Source: JBBDXS01 sp964418365
GTDB lineage: Bacteria; Chloroflexota; Dehalococcoidia; DSTF01; RBG-16-68-14
Reading direction: 5' to 3'
Assembly (NCBI GenBank): GCA_964418365.1
Contig: CAYQLM010000076.1
Location: 1 to 15,094, forward strand
Length of the DNA stretch: 15,094 bases
Shown: piece after piece, positions 5,621-12,491 of the stretch
Position numbering within the stretch: position 1 is the stretch's first letter
Layout of the letters: every line of letters begins with the position of its first letter
Program-made: the position numbers and the translations under genes
The notes under the pieces: generated by a model
Told to the model about the DNA's origin: nothing
The model's database searches: none
The model's input: only the letters and a program-made list of their open reading frames with translations

Positions 5621-6759
5621 GGATTCACCTCCATCACGCGTCCGACAACGTCCCGACCGTAACGGGCGCGGAGCTGCCGGATCGATTCGCCGATCTGGTT
5701 CAGGTTCTGCTGAGTGTCGGTGAAGAGCTTGCCCTGCTTCGCGATGTCGTTGCCGATGCCGCTCAGCGTGACGACAACGGTATCGATGCCCTGCGGCAGC
5801 TCGAGCAGCGAAAGACGCGTCTTGAGCAGGAGCAGCATGCGCCGTTCATCGCCGGCGGGCTCGCGGAACGTCTCCTGGCGCTCCCAAACGATGCGATTCT
5901 CCGCGAGGAGCTGCAGGCGCATGCGGCGCGCGGCGCGGCCATCGAGCCGGCGCACGAGGCGCGCGACGATCTGGCGCGCGGCCGCGATCATCGCCTCGTT
6001 CGCGACGACCGGCGCGTCGAACGCGACGATCTCCGTCAGCAGCTCCTGATGTTTTCGTGGATGGACCGGCTCGTGATCGATGCCGTTCGCCAGCTCCCAG
6101 AGCCGGCGGCCGGTGCTGCGGAACTGCGCTTCGACCGCAGGCCGAGGCAGCGCGGCGATATCGCCGAGCGTGCGCAGCGCGAGCAGGTCGAGCTGCTCGA
6201 CGAGCTCCGGCCCGAACAGCCTGTCCTGAGCGGAGTGAAGGAGCAACAGCGCGATGTCTTTGTCGCGCAGAAACTCGCGCTCGCGGACGCGCGGAACGAT
6301 GCCCGCCTCGCCCGGACCGACGGATGACGCCGCGACCCACGCGACGAACTTGCCTTCGGCGATGCCTCCCGCGGGCAACAAGCCTGTTGCGTCGCGGACG
6401 GCTTCCGTCAGCGCGCCGGCGAGCGCGAACTCATCGGCGTGTAACCCTTGCAGGCCATCGATATCGGCGTACGCGCAGCCGAGCGTTGCGGGCTCGACAG
6501 CAGGAGCGACCCGCTCGAGCGCGTCCAGCATGGCATCGAAGGCGGCGCGATAGCGGATGTGGTCGGCTTCCAGGAAGGCCGCCTCCGGGCAGAGCGCCTT
6601 TGCCTTTCGAAGGGAAAGGCCCGGCCGGACGCCCGGCGGTGAGGCCTCGAGCACCTGCTGGCGGTCGTAGATGATGACGGGCTGGCGGGCCAGGTTCGGC
6701 TCGCGCTGCCGCTCGATGGCGATGGCGAAGGAAGGGACGCGGACGCAGGCTGTACGCAT
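5569..6759 (-). CDS. imuB: ImuB-like, catalytically dead Y-family polymerase
   Basis: This 396-residue protein has Y-family polymerase architecture: palm/fingers at 1-170 (VRVPSFAIAIERQREP, PGLSLRKAKALCPEA), a thumb-like LLALRTLGDIAALPRPAV, and a little finger (HPRKHQELLTEIVAFDAPV). The catalytic acids of active polymerases are absent: the first motif has no Asp (RVPSFAIAIE), and the SxDE segment reads TLGCAYADIDG. This is the hallmark of ImuB, which acts as a scaffold joining DnaE2 to the clamp. Q342-GKL-F346 resembles the QxxLF beta-clamp motif. It heads the operon DUF6504 - methyltransferase - dnaE2 remnant and sits under a LexA-box promoter. No imuA is seen. A remnant of a dispersed TGTCCTGAGCGGAG repeat lies inside the gene. 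Confidence 0.9.
   Translation of the reverse strand: MRTACVRVPSFAIAIERQREPNLARQPVIIYDRQQVLEASPPGVRPGLSLRKAKALCPEAAFLEADHIRYRAAFDAMLDALERVAPAVEPATLGCAYADIDGLQGLHADEFALAGALTEAVRDATGLLPAGGIAEGKFVAWVAASSVGPGEAGIVPRVREREFLRDKDIALLLLHSAQDRLFGPELVEQLDLLALRTLGDIAALPRPAVEAQFRSTGRRLWELANGIDHEPVHPRKHQELLTEIVAFDAPVVANEAMIAAARQIVARLVRRLDGRAARRMRLQLLAENRIVWERQETFREPAGDERRMLLLLKTRLSLLELPQGIDTVVVTLSGIGNDIAKQGKLFTDTQQNLNQIGESIRQLRARYGRDVVGRVMEVNPWSRHPEERTVLVPYDV
6220..6243. repeat. Remnant of a dispersed TGTCCTGAGCG-type repeat inside imuB
   Basis: The stretch matches, with about one base missing, a short repeat (TGTCCTGAGCGaAGTcGAAGG type) dispersed in many bacterial genomes. The 14-mer TGTCCTGAGCGGAG recurs at 8705-8718, near the start of the histidine phosphatase gene. 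Here it encodes part of LLLHSAQDRLFG, a segment that seems extra compared with other ImuB proteins. Confidence 0.45.
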
Positions 6760-6790
6760 CGGATAGAACCAGCACGAGAGAGTCGCCTAC

Positions 6791-6819
6791 AGGATATAGA
6801 ACGAGTGTTCTGTTGTCAA
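6791..6819 (-). promoter_or_regulatory. imuB promoter with embedded LexA box
   Basis: On the minus strand, TTGACA (6814-6819) and TATCCT (6791-6796) are separated by exactly 17 bp. The spacer contains AGAACGAGTGTTCT (6798-6811), a perfect GAAC-N4-GTTC palindrome of the LexA (Cheo box) type used by Gram-positive and related bacteria. LexA bound there would block RNA polymerase, so the operon should be DNA-damage inducible. Start of transcription is expected near 6784, giving a leader of about 25 nt. Confidence 0.85.
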
Positions 6820-6825
6820 GGGAGC

Positions 6826-7899
6826 TCACTCCCAGGGCGAGGACTGCCAGTCATCGGGTCGCTCAGCCGGCAGCCAGGGCGGCAGGGGCATCAGCAGGTA
6901 GTTTGAGAGGGCGCAGACGTAGGGCTCGTACATGCCGCGCAGCTCTGCGAGCTTGTCTTCGCGGATGTCCTTGGAAGTGCAGCCGCTCTTCTGAAGCAGG
7001 CTGCTGAGACGCGCGAAGTCGGACGGTGGGAGCCGGTTCGCGTCGAAGACCTGTGGCTCGGTGCTGAAGATCTGGCCGAGATCGACTGCCGCGTGGCGCG
7101 CCATGGCGAATGTGAGCTGCGCGTCGGGCAAGGCCTCCGCCTGACCGCTCGCGCGGAGCAGCGCGCAGACATCGAGGATGGTCGTCAAGGCAGCGAGCCA
7201 CGACTGGCGTTCGTGCTGCGAGCGGTAGAACGCCAGCACCGGATACGATAGGTGGCTCTCGAGGACTTCCGCCGACCAGCGCTCCCAATCGCGCAGCAGT
7301 TGTGCCATGGCGTCCCGTCCGCCATCGCGATCGAGCCTGATGAGCAGCGCGACGGCGCTGGGCGGCGAGCCGGCGCGCGCGTCCAGCAGGGAGACGTGTG
7401 TCTCGCGCCGGGAGAACGCCTGGGAGAGCACCGGCACGTAGGTAATGACGAGCGCCAAGAAGCCGAAGCCGGCGCCGGCTTCGATCACCGTGACCGAGCG
7501 CGCGAGCGCGGAGCGCGGCGTCACGTCGCCGAGGCCGAGCGTGAAGAACGACGTGCCGCTCACATAGATGTCCGTTGCGAAGCCCCGCCCGCCATGCGCG
7601 GTTGCGAACTGAGAACCGAGGCCCCACTGCAGCACGCCAAAGCCTACGATCAGAAGCGCCGCCCAAAGCACGAGCAGCAGGATGAGCGAGAGCGGTCCGT
7701 AGAAGCCCAGCAGACTCTCCCGCGCGTTGTTTGGCAGTCGGCGCGTGAAAGCAGACCAGGGAATCCACGTATAGCGATAGAAGAGCCGCGCAAGACGGAT
7801 CTGCCGCGCTACGCGGCGAGGTAGTACGACCGTCTCGAACGCATCGAGCAGGACGACGAAGATCAGCAACACGCCGAAGGCGACGGCGAACGGTTCCAT
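6826..7899 (-). CDS. Two-pore-type (potassium) channel protein with GLGD filter
   Basis: A 357-residue membrane protein. Hydrophobic segments are at about 5-25, 66-92 and 135-160, with a re-entrant pore loop at 108-128 before the last one (YVSGTSFFTLGLGDVTP). Placement matches the pore-domain potassium-channel family (Ion_trans_2), but the selectivity filter reads TLGLGD (120-125) instead of TVGYGD. Residues 165-357 are a soluble, mostly helical cytosolic region with no RCK/TrkA-N nucleotide motif visible. The ATG at 7899 begins directly at the first membrane helix. It is transcribed towards imuB and ends 7 bp from the imuB -35. Ion selectivity is uncertain because of the Leu at the Tyr position. 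Confidence 0.8.
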   Translation of the reverse strand: MEPFAVAFGVLLIFVVLLDAFETVVLPRRVARQIRLARLFYRYTWIPWSAFTRRLPNNARESLLGFYGPLSLILLLVLWAALLIVGFGVLQWGLGSQFATAHGGRGFATDIYVSGTSFFTLGLGDVTPRSALARSVTVIEAGAGFGFLALVITYVPVLSQAFSRRETHVSLLDARAGSPPSAVALLIRLDRDGGRDAMAQLLRDWERWSAEVLESHLSYPVLAFYRSQHERQSWLAALTTILDVCALLRASGQAEALPDAQLTFAMARHAAVDLGQIFSTEPQVFDANRLPPSDFARLSSLLQKSGCTSKDIREDKLAELRGMYEPYVCALSNYLLMPLPPWLPAERPDDWQSSPWE

Positions 7900-7951
7900 G
7901 CCGGAAACAGTATCGCCTGTCCGGCCGGCCGCTGGCCAACATTGCGGGAGC

Positions 7952-7963
7952 GCTTCTAGAAGC
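7952..7963. promoter_or_regulatory. 12-bp palindrome upstream of the channel gene
   Basis: GCTTCTAGAAGC is a perfect palindrome 52 bp upstream of the channel ATG, in the 107-bp gap after the histidine phosphatase gene. GAG and CTC around it nearly extend the dyad. It could be an operator or a short hairpin between the genes; no T-run follows on either strand. Confidence 0.3.
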
Positions 7964-8006
7964 TCAGGGCGATGCCGCTCGCCGCCGCACTCCGATAGGA
8001 GGATGG

Positions 8007-8735
8007 CTAGTAGGTGTGCAGGTCGCCCTCGGCGGTTCGTAGGTGGTGCGTATCGTTCAGCAGATGAATCACGCGCCGGCCTTGTCCGGCGGCGATGATG
8101 TTCACTGATGTGTGCGCCGGGCGGAAGAACATGTCGTACGGCGAGCCGATGATGTGGCTGGTGTATGCGTTGATCACGCCTCCGTGGCAGATGATGGCGA
8201 GGCGTTGGCTCTCGCTGCGGACGATGATCGACTCGATCGCGTTGATCACGCGCCTGCGAAAGTCGGCGCTCGGCTCGGAGTATGGGTAGATGTCCCAGCT
8301 GCGCTCGCGCAGCATCCGGCCGCGTACGGCTTCGAGGAGCTCACGGCTCATGAAGTCGCGAATGGTCTTGTCCTGCGGCGCGTCGCGGAAGATCTCGACC
8401 TCGCGCAGGTCGTCCACCACGATCGCCTTGAGCTGGTGGTGCTCGACGATGGCGTCTGCGGTTTGGCGCGCGCGGCGGAGCGGGCTGGCGTAGATGGCGT
8501 CGAGCTTTGTTGTGGAGAGGGCCTCGCCGACGAGGCGCGCCTGCAGCCGTCCGTGATCGCTCAGCGCGGGATCGATCAGTTCGCCGGCCGTCATCTCGGC
8601 TGAGATCGCCTGCTGGGCATGGCGCACCAGCAGCAGCTCGGTGACGCCCTCGACGCCGGTGAGGAACGCCTGGTCGAAGACCTGCGGCGGTCGGCCTCGC
8701 CGTGTGTCCTGAGCGGAGCTGTCGTCAGAAGTCAT
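8007..8735 (-). CDS. Histidine phosphatase superfamily protein
   Basis: A 242-residue protein of the phosphoglycerate mutase-like histidine phosphatase family. After a polar 30-residue N-terminus comes LLLVRHAQQ (33-42; H39 is the phospho-acceptor, R38 its partner), then SPLRRARQTADAI (84-96, R87), LREVEIF (110-116, probable acid E112 or E114) and AIICHGGVIN (180-189, H184). The motif is RHA, not the usual RHG, a common variant. The fold removes phosphate from small molecules or proteins; the substrate cannot be inferred. ATG 8735 has AAGGA 7 nt upstream. The radical SAM gene diverges from it across 137 bp, and the channel gene follows downstream after 107 bp. Confidence 0.9.
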   Translation of the reverse strand: MTSDDSSAQDTRRGRPPQVFDQAFLTGVEGVTELLLVRHAQQAISAEMTAGELIDPALSDHGRLQARLVGEALSTTKLDAIYASPLRRARQTADAIVEHHQLKAIVVDDLREVEIFRDAPQDKTIRDFMSRELLEAVRGRMLRERSWDIYPYSEPSADFRRRVINAIESIIVRSESQRLAIICHGGVINAYTSHIIGSPYDMFFRPAHTSVNIIAAGQGRRVIHLLNDTHHLRTAEGDLHTY

Positions 8736-8833
8736 GCAGTCGTCCTTACGTTAATGTCCCGGGCACTACAAGAATAGCTGGCGCCAGAGCGGCGCGCGCA
8801 TCGGGCTCCGCCGGCTGAAGTTGCGAGAGTGCC

Positions 8834-8863
8834 TTGACAGCGACAGAACATCGGTGCTATCAC
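8834..8863 (+). promoter_or_regulatory. Promoter of the radical SAM gene, nearly leaderless
   Basis: TTGACA (8834-8839) is followed after 18 bp by TATCAC (8858-8863) with an extended TG two bases before it. The ATG at 8873 is only 9 nt beyond the -10, so the mRNA should start at or just before the start codon. No Shine-Dalgarno is present. The gap to the divergent gene also holds the palindrome CTGGCGCCAG (8778-8787). Confidence 0.55.
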
Positions 8864-8872
8864 GGCCTCGCC

Positions 8873-9751
8873 ATGGCGAGGCCGAACATCGAGCAAGTTC
8901 GCTGCCGGACGGTGCTGACGCCCTCGAGCGGGTTCTTGCAGTCCTACACCCATTCGCTGAACCCGTACATGGGTTGCGCGTTCGGCGACGGCGGCTGCGG
9001 CGTGTACTGCTATGTGGCGGAGTCTCCGATCGGCTTGCATGCGGGGAAGCCTTGGGGCCAATGGGTGAAGGCGAAAGTCAACGCGGCCGAGGCGCTTCGA
9101 CGCGATCTCACGCAATCGCGCGACCCGACTGCTGTCCGGATTTTCATGAGCTCAGCCACAGACCCATACCAGCCCGCGGAAGCCCGAGAGCGCATTACGC
9201 GCTCGATCCTCGAAGTCTTTGTCGAGCTACCGGTCGCCTTGCTTGTTGTGCAAACACGCTCACCACTCGTTGAGCGCGACCTCGACCTGCTGTCGCGCAT
9301 GCCGTTTGCCTGGCTGTCGATGACCGTGGAGACGGACGACGATGGCGTCCGGCGAGCGCTCACGCCGATCTGCCCGAGTATCGAGCGCCGCGTTAGGACG
9401 ATGCGGCTAGCGCGCGAACGAGGCATCCGTGTGCAAGCGGCGGTCAGCCCCACGCTGCCGCACGATCACGATCGCTTTGCCGCGCTCCTGGCGGAGAGCG
9501 CGGATCGGGTGGTCGTCGACACGTTCTTCGGCGACGGTTCCGCCGGCAAGCGGACGGGCCGCCGGCCGTTGCCCCGCCGCTTCGCAGAGCTAGGGTTTGA
9601 CGACTGGCGAGACACCTCTTCCGCCGAGCGGCTGCATCACACGCTGGTGGAGCGCCTGGGGCCTTCGCGCGTGGGCTGGTCGCAGGACGGCTTCAACGAC
9701 TTGGCGGCCTGTGCGGCGACAGGCCGCTGTGCGGCTGCGACCACGTCTTGA
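8873..9751 (+). CDS. SPL-like radical SAM protein with CX6CX3C motif
   Basis: A 292-residue protein. SLNPYMGCAFGDGGCGVYCYV (29-48 region) resembles the NPYxGCxHGCxYCYA signature of spore-photolyase-like radical SAM proteins, but the three cluster cysteines are C35, C42 and C46, spaced CX6CX3C instead of CX3CX2C. The radical SAM barrel continues with IFMSSATDPYQPAEA, LLVVQTRSP, FAWLSMTVETDDD and RGIRVQAAVSPTLPH, all placed as in that family. It should bind a 4Fe-4S cluster and SAM and start a 5'-deoxyadenosyl radical; the substrate is unknown. ATG 8873 was chosen because an upstream TTG (8834) is the -35 element. It is transcribed alone, diverging from the histidine phosphatase. Confidence 0.85.
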   Translation: MARPNIEQVRCRTVLTPSSGFLQSYTHSLNPYMGCAFGDGGCGVYCYVAESPIGLHAGKPWGQWVKAKVNAAEALRRDLTQSRDPTAVRIFMSSATDPYQPAEARERITRSILEVFVELPVALLVVQTRSPLVERDLDLLSRMPFAWLSMTVETDDDGVRRALTPICPSIERRVRTMRLARERGIRVQAAVSPTLPHDHDRFAALLAESADRVVVDTFFGDGSAGKRTGRRPLPRRFAELGFDDWRDTSSAERLHHTLVERLGPSRVGWSQDGFNDLAACAATGRCAAATTS

Positions 9752-9961
9752 ATGGTCGCGGCGCTCTCGGCAAGCACCGCGTACTATCCGCTGGCGGAGT
9801 GTTGCGGGACCAGTGCGCTGTCGAGTCCGCTCGCACTGCAGCCGCCGGGGCCCGCGGTAACGAAGCCGAAGCGGTCACCCGAGTGGAGGCCGGCCCAGAA
9901 GAAGCTCGCGCTCCGGTCCGAGGCGGAGACGAGATAGGTCAGCGCGTCGGCGTCGAGCAGC
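9752..9961. other. Gap without a convincing gene, high third-position GC both ways
   Basis: Between the radical SAM stop and the Rieske stop, an ATG directly abutting the TGA (TGAATG) opens 61 plus-strand codons, ending at 9937. The minus strand has an open run from the Rieske end to a TAG at 9784-9786 that reads like protein (TYLVSASDRSASFFWAGLHSG) but lacks a nearby start. Neither resembles a family I know. It may be a decayed gene remnant or chance. Confidence 0.3.
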
Positions 9962-11701
9962 CTACGCGTCCTCTCCGTGCAGCGCTTCGCCGCGGTGGAG
10001 GCGGGCGGCGATGTCGTACGTCTGGCCGACGGCGCGCACTGTCGGCGAGTGGGCGGTGAGGAACCGTGCGACGCCGATCAGGACGTGGTCGCCCAGCTCC
10101 GTGCCGGCGAAGCGCCCATACTGGCGCACCCCGGCCTCGTAGATCTGGAACTGGTGGAAACCTGAGTCCTCGCGCAGGAGCGCGTGGCCCAGCGTCTGCA
10201 CGACCTCCTCGTGCCGGCGCTGCGCGAGCATGTCGGCGACGATCTGCGCCGTCTCGTCGACGTTGCCCTGCGTGTCGAACACAGCGAGCAGGTCGCCCCG
10301 CGTGGGTGACGCGCCCGACGGCGTCGGGATCGGCTGCTTGGGCACGTTGAGGAAGCGCTCGAGGTAGACCGACATCGCGCCGTCGAATATGCCGCGCGCG
10401 AGCAGCTTCGAGGGGGCACGGCGCATCGCCTGGTCCACGGCGTTGACGTAGGTAAACGTGTGGTGGACGGTGTCCCAATCGCCGAACTCATTCGACACAT
10501 GGAAGTGCACAGGCCGGCGCGCAGCGGCATAGGCGACCGCCGCCGACAGCTCGGTGAGCGGCACTCCCTCGCGAACGAGCGAGAGCATGCGGTCCAACGT
10601 CTCCTTCGGCTCGCCGTCGAGGACCTGCTCGGCGAGCTCGCGGTGTCCCTCCCAATCCTGCAAGCGAGCTGCACCCGCGTCGATCGCTGCGTCAAGCTCG
10701 TCATACACGTCGGCCAGCAACGCCGCGAGGTCGACCGGGTGGCGCCAGCTCGATGACTCCTCCGTGCGTCGCGCCGTCACCATCCCCGGCACGAGCGACG
10801 GCAGCACCTCTTCCGCGTGCTCCCAGCCGATATGGTCGAGCAGCTCGAACGCCTTGTTGCCGAAGTCGAGCGCGTGGCCGACATCGAGGAAGAGGTGATC
10901 GGTGCAGCCGGCGAACACCATGTCCGCCACCACGGGCGGCCCAAGCCCGACGTGGATGGCGGTGCGCAACGCGCGCTCGGCCGCCTCTTCGCCGCGCACC
11001 TCGACGAAGCGGCGGAACCAATCGAGGTAGCGCTCCGGGCGCCGCTCCGCCGTCTCCAGTGGCTCGAGATCGAAGCTTGGCGGCTGGTTCGCCGTCGAAC
11101 GCGCGACGTGAACGAGGCCTTGGTAGAGCGCTAGCGGCCGGTCCTCGGGGGCGAGGGTCGGGAGGACGTTCGCCATCGCAGTGATAATGGAGAGGCCGGT
11201 GCTCCAGCCGGACGCCCGGTTGCGGATGCCGAACAGCGCGGCGTTGCGCAGCCCATCGTTCGTGGCGTCCAGCTCGCTCAGGCCGATGACGCTTTTGGCC
11301 AGCACCAGCCGAATGTCCTGCTCCAGCCCCTCGTTCAGCTTGCGTGCCCAGTGCCCGCGCCGGTCCTCCTCGATGGGCCGCGGGTCGAGCCACACCTCAC
11401 CGTCGCGCACCTCGACGTGAAAGGAGGTTACGTCATCGGCAAACGGGTCGAAGGTGCAGCCGCCGGCCAGGTCGAATTTCGCGTGGTGCCAGTGGCAGGT
11501 GAGGATGCCGTCGCTGACCGTCCCCCGATGCAGCGGGAAGCCCATGTGTGGGCACCGGTTGTCGAGGGCGAACACCTGCCCGCGGTCCATCAAAACGAGC
11601 ACGACTCGTCCGTCCGCCGGAACCACCTTATATCGATCGCGCTCCAGCTCTTCGAGCGTCCCGACCCGGACCGTCGCGCCGGCTTTCGTTTCGGTCGTCA
11701 T
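9962..11701 (-). CDS. Rieske [2Fe-2S] protein with long uncharacterised helical region
   Basis: A 579-residue protein. Residues 10-108 are a Rieske domain with C50-P-H52 and C69-H-W-H72, ligating a [2Fe-2S] cluster. The remaining 470 residues do not look like a ring-hydroxylating oxygenase catalytic domain. They are helical and rich in conserved-looking acids and histidines: TDHLFLDVGHALDFGNKAFELLD (H270, H277, D280), HIGWEHAEEVLPSLVPG (H291, H296), WRHPVDL (H322) and HFHVSNEFGDWDTVHHTF (H400-H415). Similar long Rieske proteins occur in actinobacteria, to my recollection, without known function. A metal-dependent oxidase or redox enzyme is plausible. The ATG has GGGAG 6 nt upstream. It diverges from soxR, with a SoxR-like box in its promoter, so it should respond to redox-cycling compounds or superoxide. 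Confidence 0.85.
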   Translation of the reverse strand: MTTETKAGATVRVGTLEELERDRYKVVPADGRVVLVLMDRGQVFALDNRCPHMGFPLHRGTVSDGILTCHWHHAKFDLAGGCTFDPFADDVTSFHVEVRDGEVWLDPRPIEEDRRGHWARKLNEGLEQDIRLVLAKSVIGLSELDATNDGLRNAALFGIRNRASGWSTGLSIITAMANVLPTLAPEDRPLALYQGLVHVARSTANQPPSFDLEPLETAERRPERYLDWFRRFVEVRGEEAAERALRTAIHVGLGPPVVADMVFAGCTDHLFLDVGHALDFGNKAFELLDHIGWEHAEEVLPSLVPGMVTARRTEESSSWRHPVDLAALLADVYDELDAAIDAGAARLQDWEGHRELAEQVLDGEPKETLDRMLSLVREGVPLTELSAAVAYAAARRPVHFHVSNEFGDWDTVHHTFTYVNAVDQAMRRAPSKLLARGIFDGAMSVYLERFLNVPKQPIPTPSGASPTRGDLLAVFDTQGNVDETAQIVADMLAQRRHEEVVQTLGHALLREDSGFHQFQIYEAGVRQYGRFAGTELGDHVLIGVARFLTAHSPTVRAVGQTYDIAARLHRGEALHGEDA

Positions 11702-11836
11702 TGTCTGCTCCCTTCTGACCGCGTGGCACTAGGCGAATGCTTCTCGTCACCCGTCATCAGGCTCACACCGTGCCCGACTGAACCAGCGGAGACGGAGCAA
11801 GAGTCAGATGTTCGATTGGCGTGCATCACGTGCGCA

Positions 11837-11867
11837 ATGGTAATACTTCAAGTAAACTTTAAGTCAA
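11837..11867 (-). promoter_or_regulatory. Rieske-gene promoter with 19-bp MerR-type spacer
   Basis: On the minus strand, TTGACT (11862-11867) and TACCAT (11837-11842) are 19 bp apart. This overlong spacing is characteristic of promoters activated by MerR-family regulators, which underwind the spacer. The SoxR box fills the spacer. The leader to the ATG at 11701 would be about 130 nt. Confidence 0.65.
11845..11864. promoter_or_regulatory. SoxR-like operator
   Basis: ACTTCAAGTAAACTTTAAGT is a near-perfect dyad that agrees at 14 of 18 positions with the E. coli soxS operator (CCTCAAGTTAACTTGAGG). It lies 24 bp upstream of the soxR ATG and within the spacer of the divergent Rieske promoter. It can therefore serve activation of the Rieske gene and autoregulation of soxR. 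Confidence 0.8.
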
Positions 11868-11888
11868 GCCCCTTGGAGGAAGAAAAGA

Positions 11889-12353
11889 ATGACGGCGCTT
11901 CCAGAACACATCACGATCACTGAGCTTGCGAAGCGAAGCGGGGTCGCGGCTTCGGCGCTGCGGTACTACGAATCGCTCGGGCTGATCGCGGCCGCGCGCA
12001 CAAGCGGCAACCAACGACGATACCGGCGCAGCGCTCTCCGGCGGGTCGCGGTCATCAAGGTGGCCCGAAACATGAGTGTGTCGTTGCGGCAGCTTCGGGC
12101 TGCGTTCCGGGCGCTGCCCGATAAGCGCGACCCGACACCAGCTGACTGGGAGCTGCTATCAAGCCGCTGGCGAGATGAGCTCAGCGAGCGCATCACGACC
12201 CTGGAGCGGCTCCGAGATCAGCTCTCCTCGTGCATCGGCTGTGGCTGTTTGTCCCTCGATCGGTGCGGTCTATTCAACCAGGGGGATCGCGTCGGCGCCG
12301 CCGGCCCGGGGCCGCGCTATCTCCTCGGAGATGTCCCAAGCGTGACGGGGTAA
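11889..12353 (+). CDS. soxR: SoxR, redox-sensing MerR-family activator
   Basis: A 154-residue MerR-family regulator. The winged HTH spans 8-75 (ITITELAKRSGVAASALRYYESLGLI, then NQRRYRRSALRR); a dimerisation helix spans about 85-112. The [2Fe-2S] cysteines are C115, C118, C120 and C126 in SSCIGCGCLSLDRC, the exact CX2CXCX5C of SoxR, followed by LFNQGDRVGAAGPGPRYLL as in SoxR proteins. Oxidation of the cluster by redox-cycling compounds turns the bound dimer into an activator. GGAGG (11875-11879) lies 9 nt before the ATG. A SoxR box precedes the gene. No soxS is nearby, as expected outside enterobacteria, where SoxR acts directly on target genes. Here the divergent Rieske gene is the evident target. 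Confidence 0.95.
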   Translation: MTALPEHITITELAKRSGVAASALRYYESLGLIAAARTSGNQRRYRRSALRRVAVIKVARNMSVSLRQLRAAFRALPDKRDPTPADWELLSSRWRDELSERITTLERLRDQLSSCIGCGCLSLDRCGLFNQGDRVGAAGPGPRYLLGDVPSVTG

Positions 12354-12401
12354 TACGGTAGGGAGCGTTGTCGACTGCGGCCTAGACTCACTACAGCACT
12401 T

Positions 12402-12413
12402 CGTCGATCGACG
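12402..12413. repeat. 12-bp palindrome in the soxR-crotonase gap
   Basis: CGTCGATCGACG is a perfect palindrome between the convergent soxR and crotonase genes. The same 138-bp gap also has CGCTAGGG twice (12462-12469, 12478-12485). No T-tract or clear terminator is seen. The palindrome could be a chance CG-rich match. Confidence 0.25.
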
Positions 12414-12491
12414 CCGAGATAACGCGCAGGGAATCCCATTACGTAGCGTCGACACAGCGAACGCTAGGGGAAGATAGCGCTAGGGCGGTGC

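Noticed and set aside
5608..6327. 239-codon plus-strand open frame opposite imuB
   Set aside because: It is antisense to a clear imuB, with no start signal or recognisable domain.
6863..7942. 359-codon minus-strand open frame overlapping the channel gene
   Set aside because: It is an Arg/Ala-rich alternative-frame shadow; the channel frame has membrane helices and a pore motif.
8732..9115. 127-codon minus-strand frame opposite the radical SAM gene
   Set aside because: It runs through the divergent promoter region and the radical SAM cluster motif; its composition is shadow-like.
9939..10478. 179-codon minus-strand open frame at the end of the Rieske gene
   Set aside because: Its Arg/Pro-rich composition is typical of a high-GC shadow frame, and it is covered by the Rieske coding frame.
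11816..11846. Plus-strand promoter TTGGCG-19-TAATAC for soxR
   Set aside because: The match is weak and the SoxR box is not in its spacer; the minus-strand promoter fits much better.
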